64,000 bases of DNA from Eudorina sp. 2006-703-Eu-15 (Eukaryota > Chlorophyta > Chlorophyceae > Chlamydomonadales > Volvocaceae), in NCBI GenBank assembly GCA_003117195.1, contig BDSI01000009.1, positions 62,001 through 126,000 of the forward strand, read 5' to 3'. The first letter of the stretch is position 1, and every line of letters begins with the position of its first letter. Under the pieces are notes generated by a model, which saw only the letters and a program-made list of their open reading frames with translations, was not told the origin of the DNA and did no database searches. Made by a program: the position numbers and the translations under genes. Shown here piece after piece: positions 63,101 through 64,000 of this stretch.

Positions 63101-64000
63101 GTTACCATCACATGGCGCTTGTCGGGTGGTGTCCCATAAACTGCAGTACGGTGCAAGAATGCCTAACATGTCGGGAGACCGGTCCACGCGTATCCCTCGG
63201 CCCTCCTCACGGCCGGGGTCGCACGGGCTTTGACCGCCGCCCACGTCACTCAAGGCCGCGGGCGAGGCGGCGGCGGCGGCGGCGGCGGCGCGCGCCTCCA
63301 TTCGCGGCCGCCTCCTCCTCTTCCCCGCGACTGCGTGGCGGCGCCAGCTGGCCGCGGTGCGGCCCCCGGCGGCCCAACAACCTGACCTGCCCGCCACATA
63401 CCACCTACTACATGGTCGAACACAATGCGTCCCCGCGCTTACCCCACCGGCCCCGTAACAACACGATGCGCCTCCGGTGTTTTCGTCAGCGGTTGATTCG
63501 CATTCGTGTGCCTCCACGTCCCCCGGTGGATTTCTTCGTCTCCATGGGAGCAGGGAGACGCCCCAGCGTCTCGTGCTCGTCCCCACCTGCTCGTCTAAGC
63601 CCACCCAACCCCCGGCCGGCCTTGCACACGCCCCCACCCATCTCCTCCTTCACCCCTTCTTCCCCTCGGACATAATGCTCTCCACCAAGAGCTGTCCCCC
63701 CCCACCATCCCCGGACCTACACCTCCTCAGACCCGCCACAATCCCATATCACATCCCATTTCATATACACCCACGCGCTCTACCACATCTCATAACAATA
63801 CAGACATACAAATGCGTCCCAGCGTCCCCCATCCCCCCCGGTGAGTCATCCAATGTGATACACCCCCCCCAAAAAGGCAGCTTGCCGTGTCGTGTCGTGC
63901 CGCCCCTCCGCCCCTCCACCCCCCGGGGGACTCGAGACGGCTAGGTGCACATCTTCGCCGCACCGCAGCGGCCCTCCCCCCCAGGCACAGGCGCCCCGAC
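60170..64000. other. No gene recognised; upstream of ARL1 and C-rich low-complexity DNA
   Basis: The first few hundred bases are AT-richer and must hold the ARL1 promoter. Beyond about 60.9 kb the sequence is C-rich. Frames of up to 312 codons (62737-63675 plus; 61100-61777 plus) are open because of base composition and carry no motif I can identify. A CCA run lies at about 62926-62990. The right edge may run into another gene, but nothing supports that yet. Confidence 0.4.
62926..62990. repeat. (CCA)n simple repeat
   Basis: A near-perfect CCA/ACC trinucleotide run in non-coding C-rich DNA. Confidence 0.9.

Noticed and set aside
62737..63675. 312-codon plus-strand frame at the right end
   Set aside because: Runs through the CCA repeat and C-rich DNA. 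The Pro run and biased codons are compositional.

Overview
The window is nuclear DNA of a eukaryote, most likely a volvocine green alga (Volvox/Eudorina/Chlamydomonas relatives). The grounds are GC-rich coding exons, many short GT-AG introns in every gene, abundant CA/GT and GGT/CCA simple repeats, long Ala/Gly/Pro/Ser low-complexity runs inside otherwise conserved proteins, and TGTAA-type 3' signals. All coding calls below are spliced models that I built by hand from frame continuity and splice sites. The two flippase paralogues validate each other because many of their exons have exactly the same length.

Layout. 0.8-2.2 kb: the 3' end of a decayed non-LTR retrotransposon (minus strand). 3.5-7.1 kb: a six-exon minus-strand gene of transposon type, with an integrase-like N-terminal domain, a four-copy 40-residue repeat, a GCR1_C-like domain and an HMG-box-like tail. 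9.1-25.4 kb (minus) and 28.6-35.9 kb (plus): two P4-type lipid flippase genes arranged head to head across a 3.2-kb shared upstream region. They are old duplicates, yet some exons and adjoining intron ends are almost identical, which points to gene conversion. 37.5-54.3 kb (minus): a 22-exon gene for a roughly 2170-residue NLR/STAND-type protein with SAM, helical-bundle, Cbl-EF-hand-like, NB-ARC, winged-helix and kinesin-light-chain TPR regions. 55.3-57.9 kb (plus): cytosolic ribosomal protein L8 (uL2). 59.0-60.2 kb (minus): the Golgi small GTPase ARL1, tail to tail with RPL8. 60.2-64 kb: no recognisable gene.

How the genes relate. This is a eukaryotic neighbourhood, not an operon. A thematic link exists between the flippases and ARL1, since both belong to trans-Golgi/endosomal membrane traffic, but nothing in the sequence shows co-regulation. 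The most novel object is the NLR-like gene: its N-terminal half resembles the four-helix bundle plus EF-hand module of Cbl and the HeLo/MLKL-type bundles, placed in front of an NB-ARC ATPase and TPR sensor. This is a plausible algal signalling or cell-death receptor. Introns of the large genes carry several families of short dispersed repeats that recur within the window.
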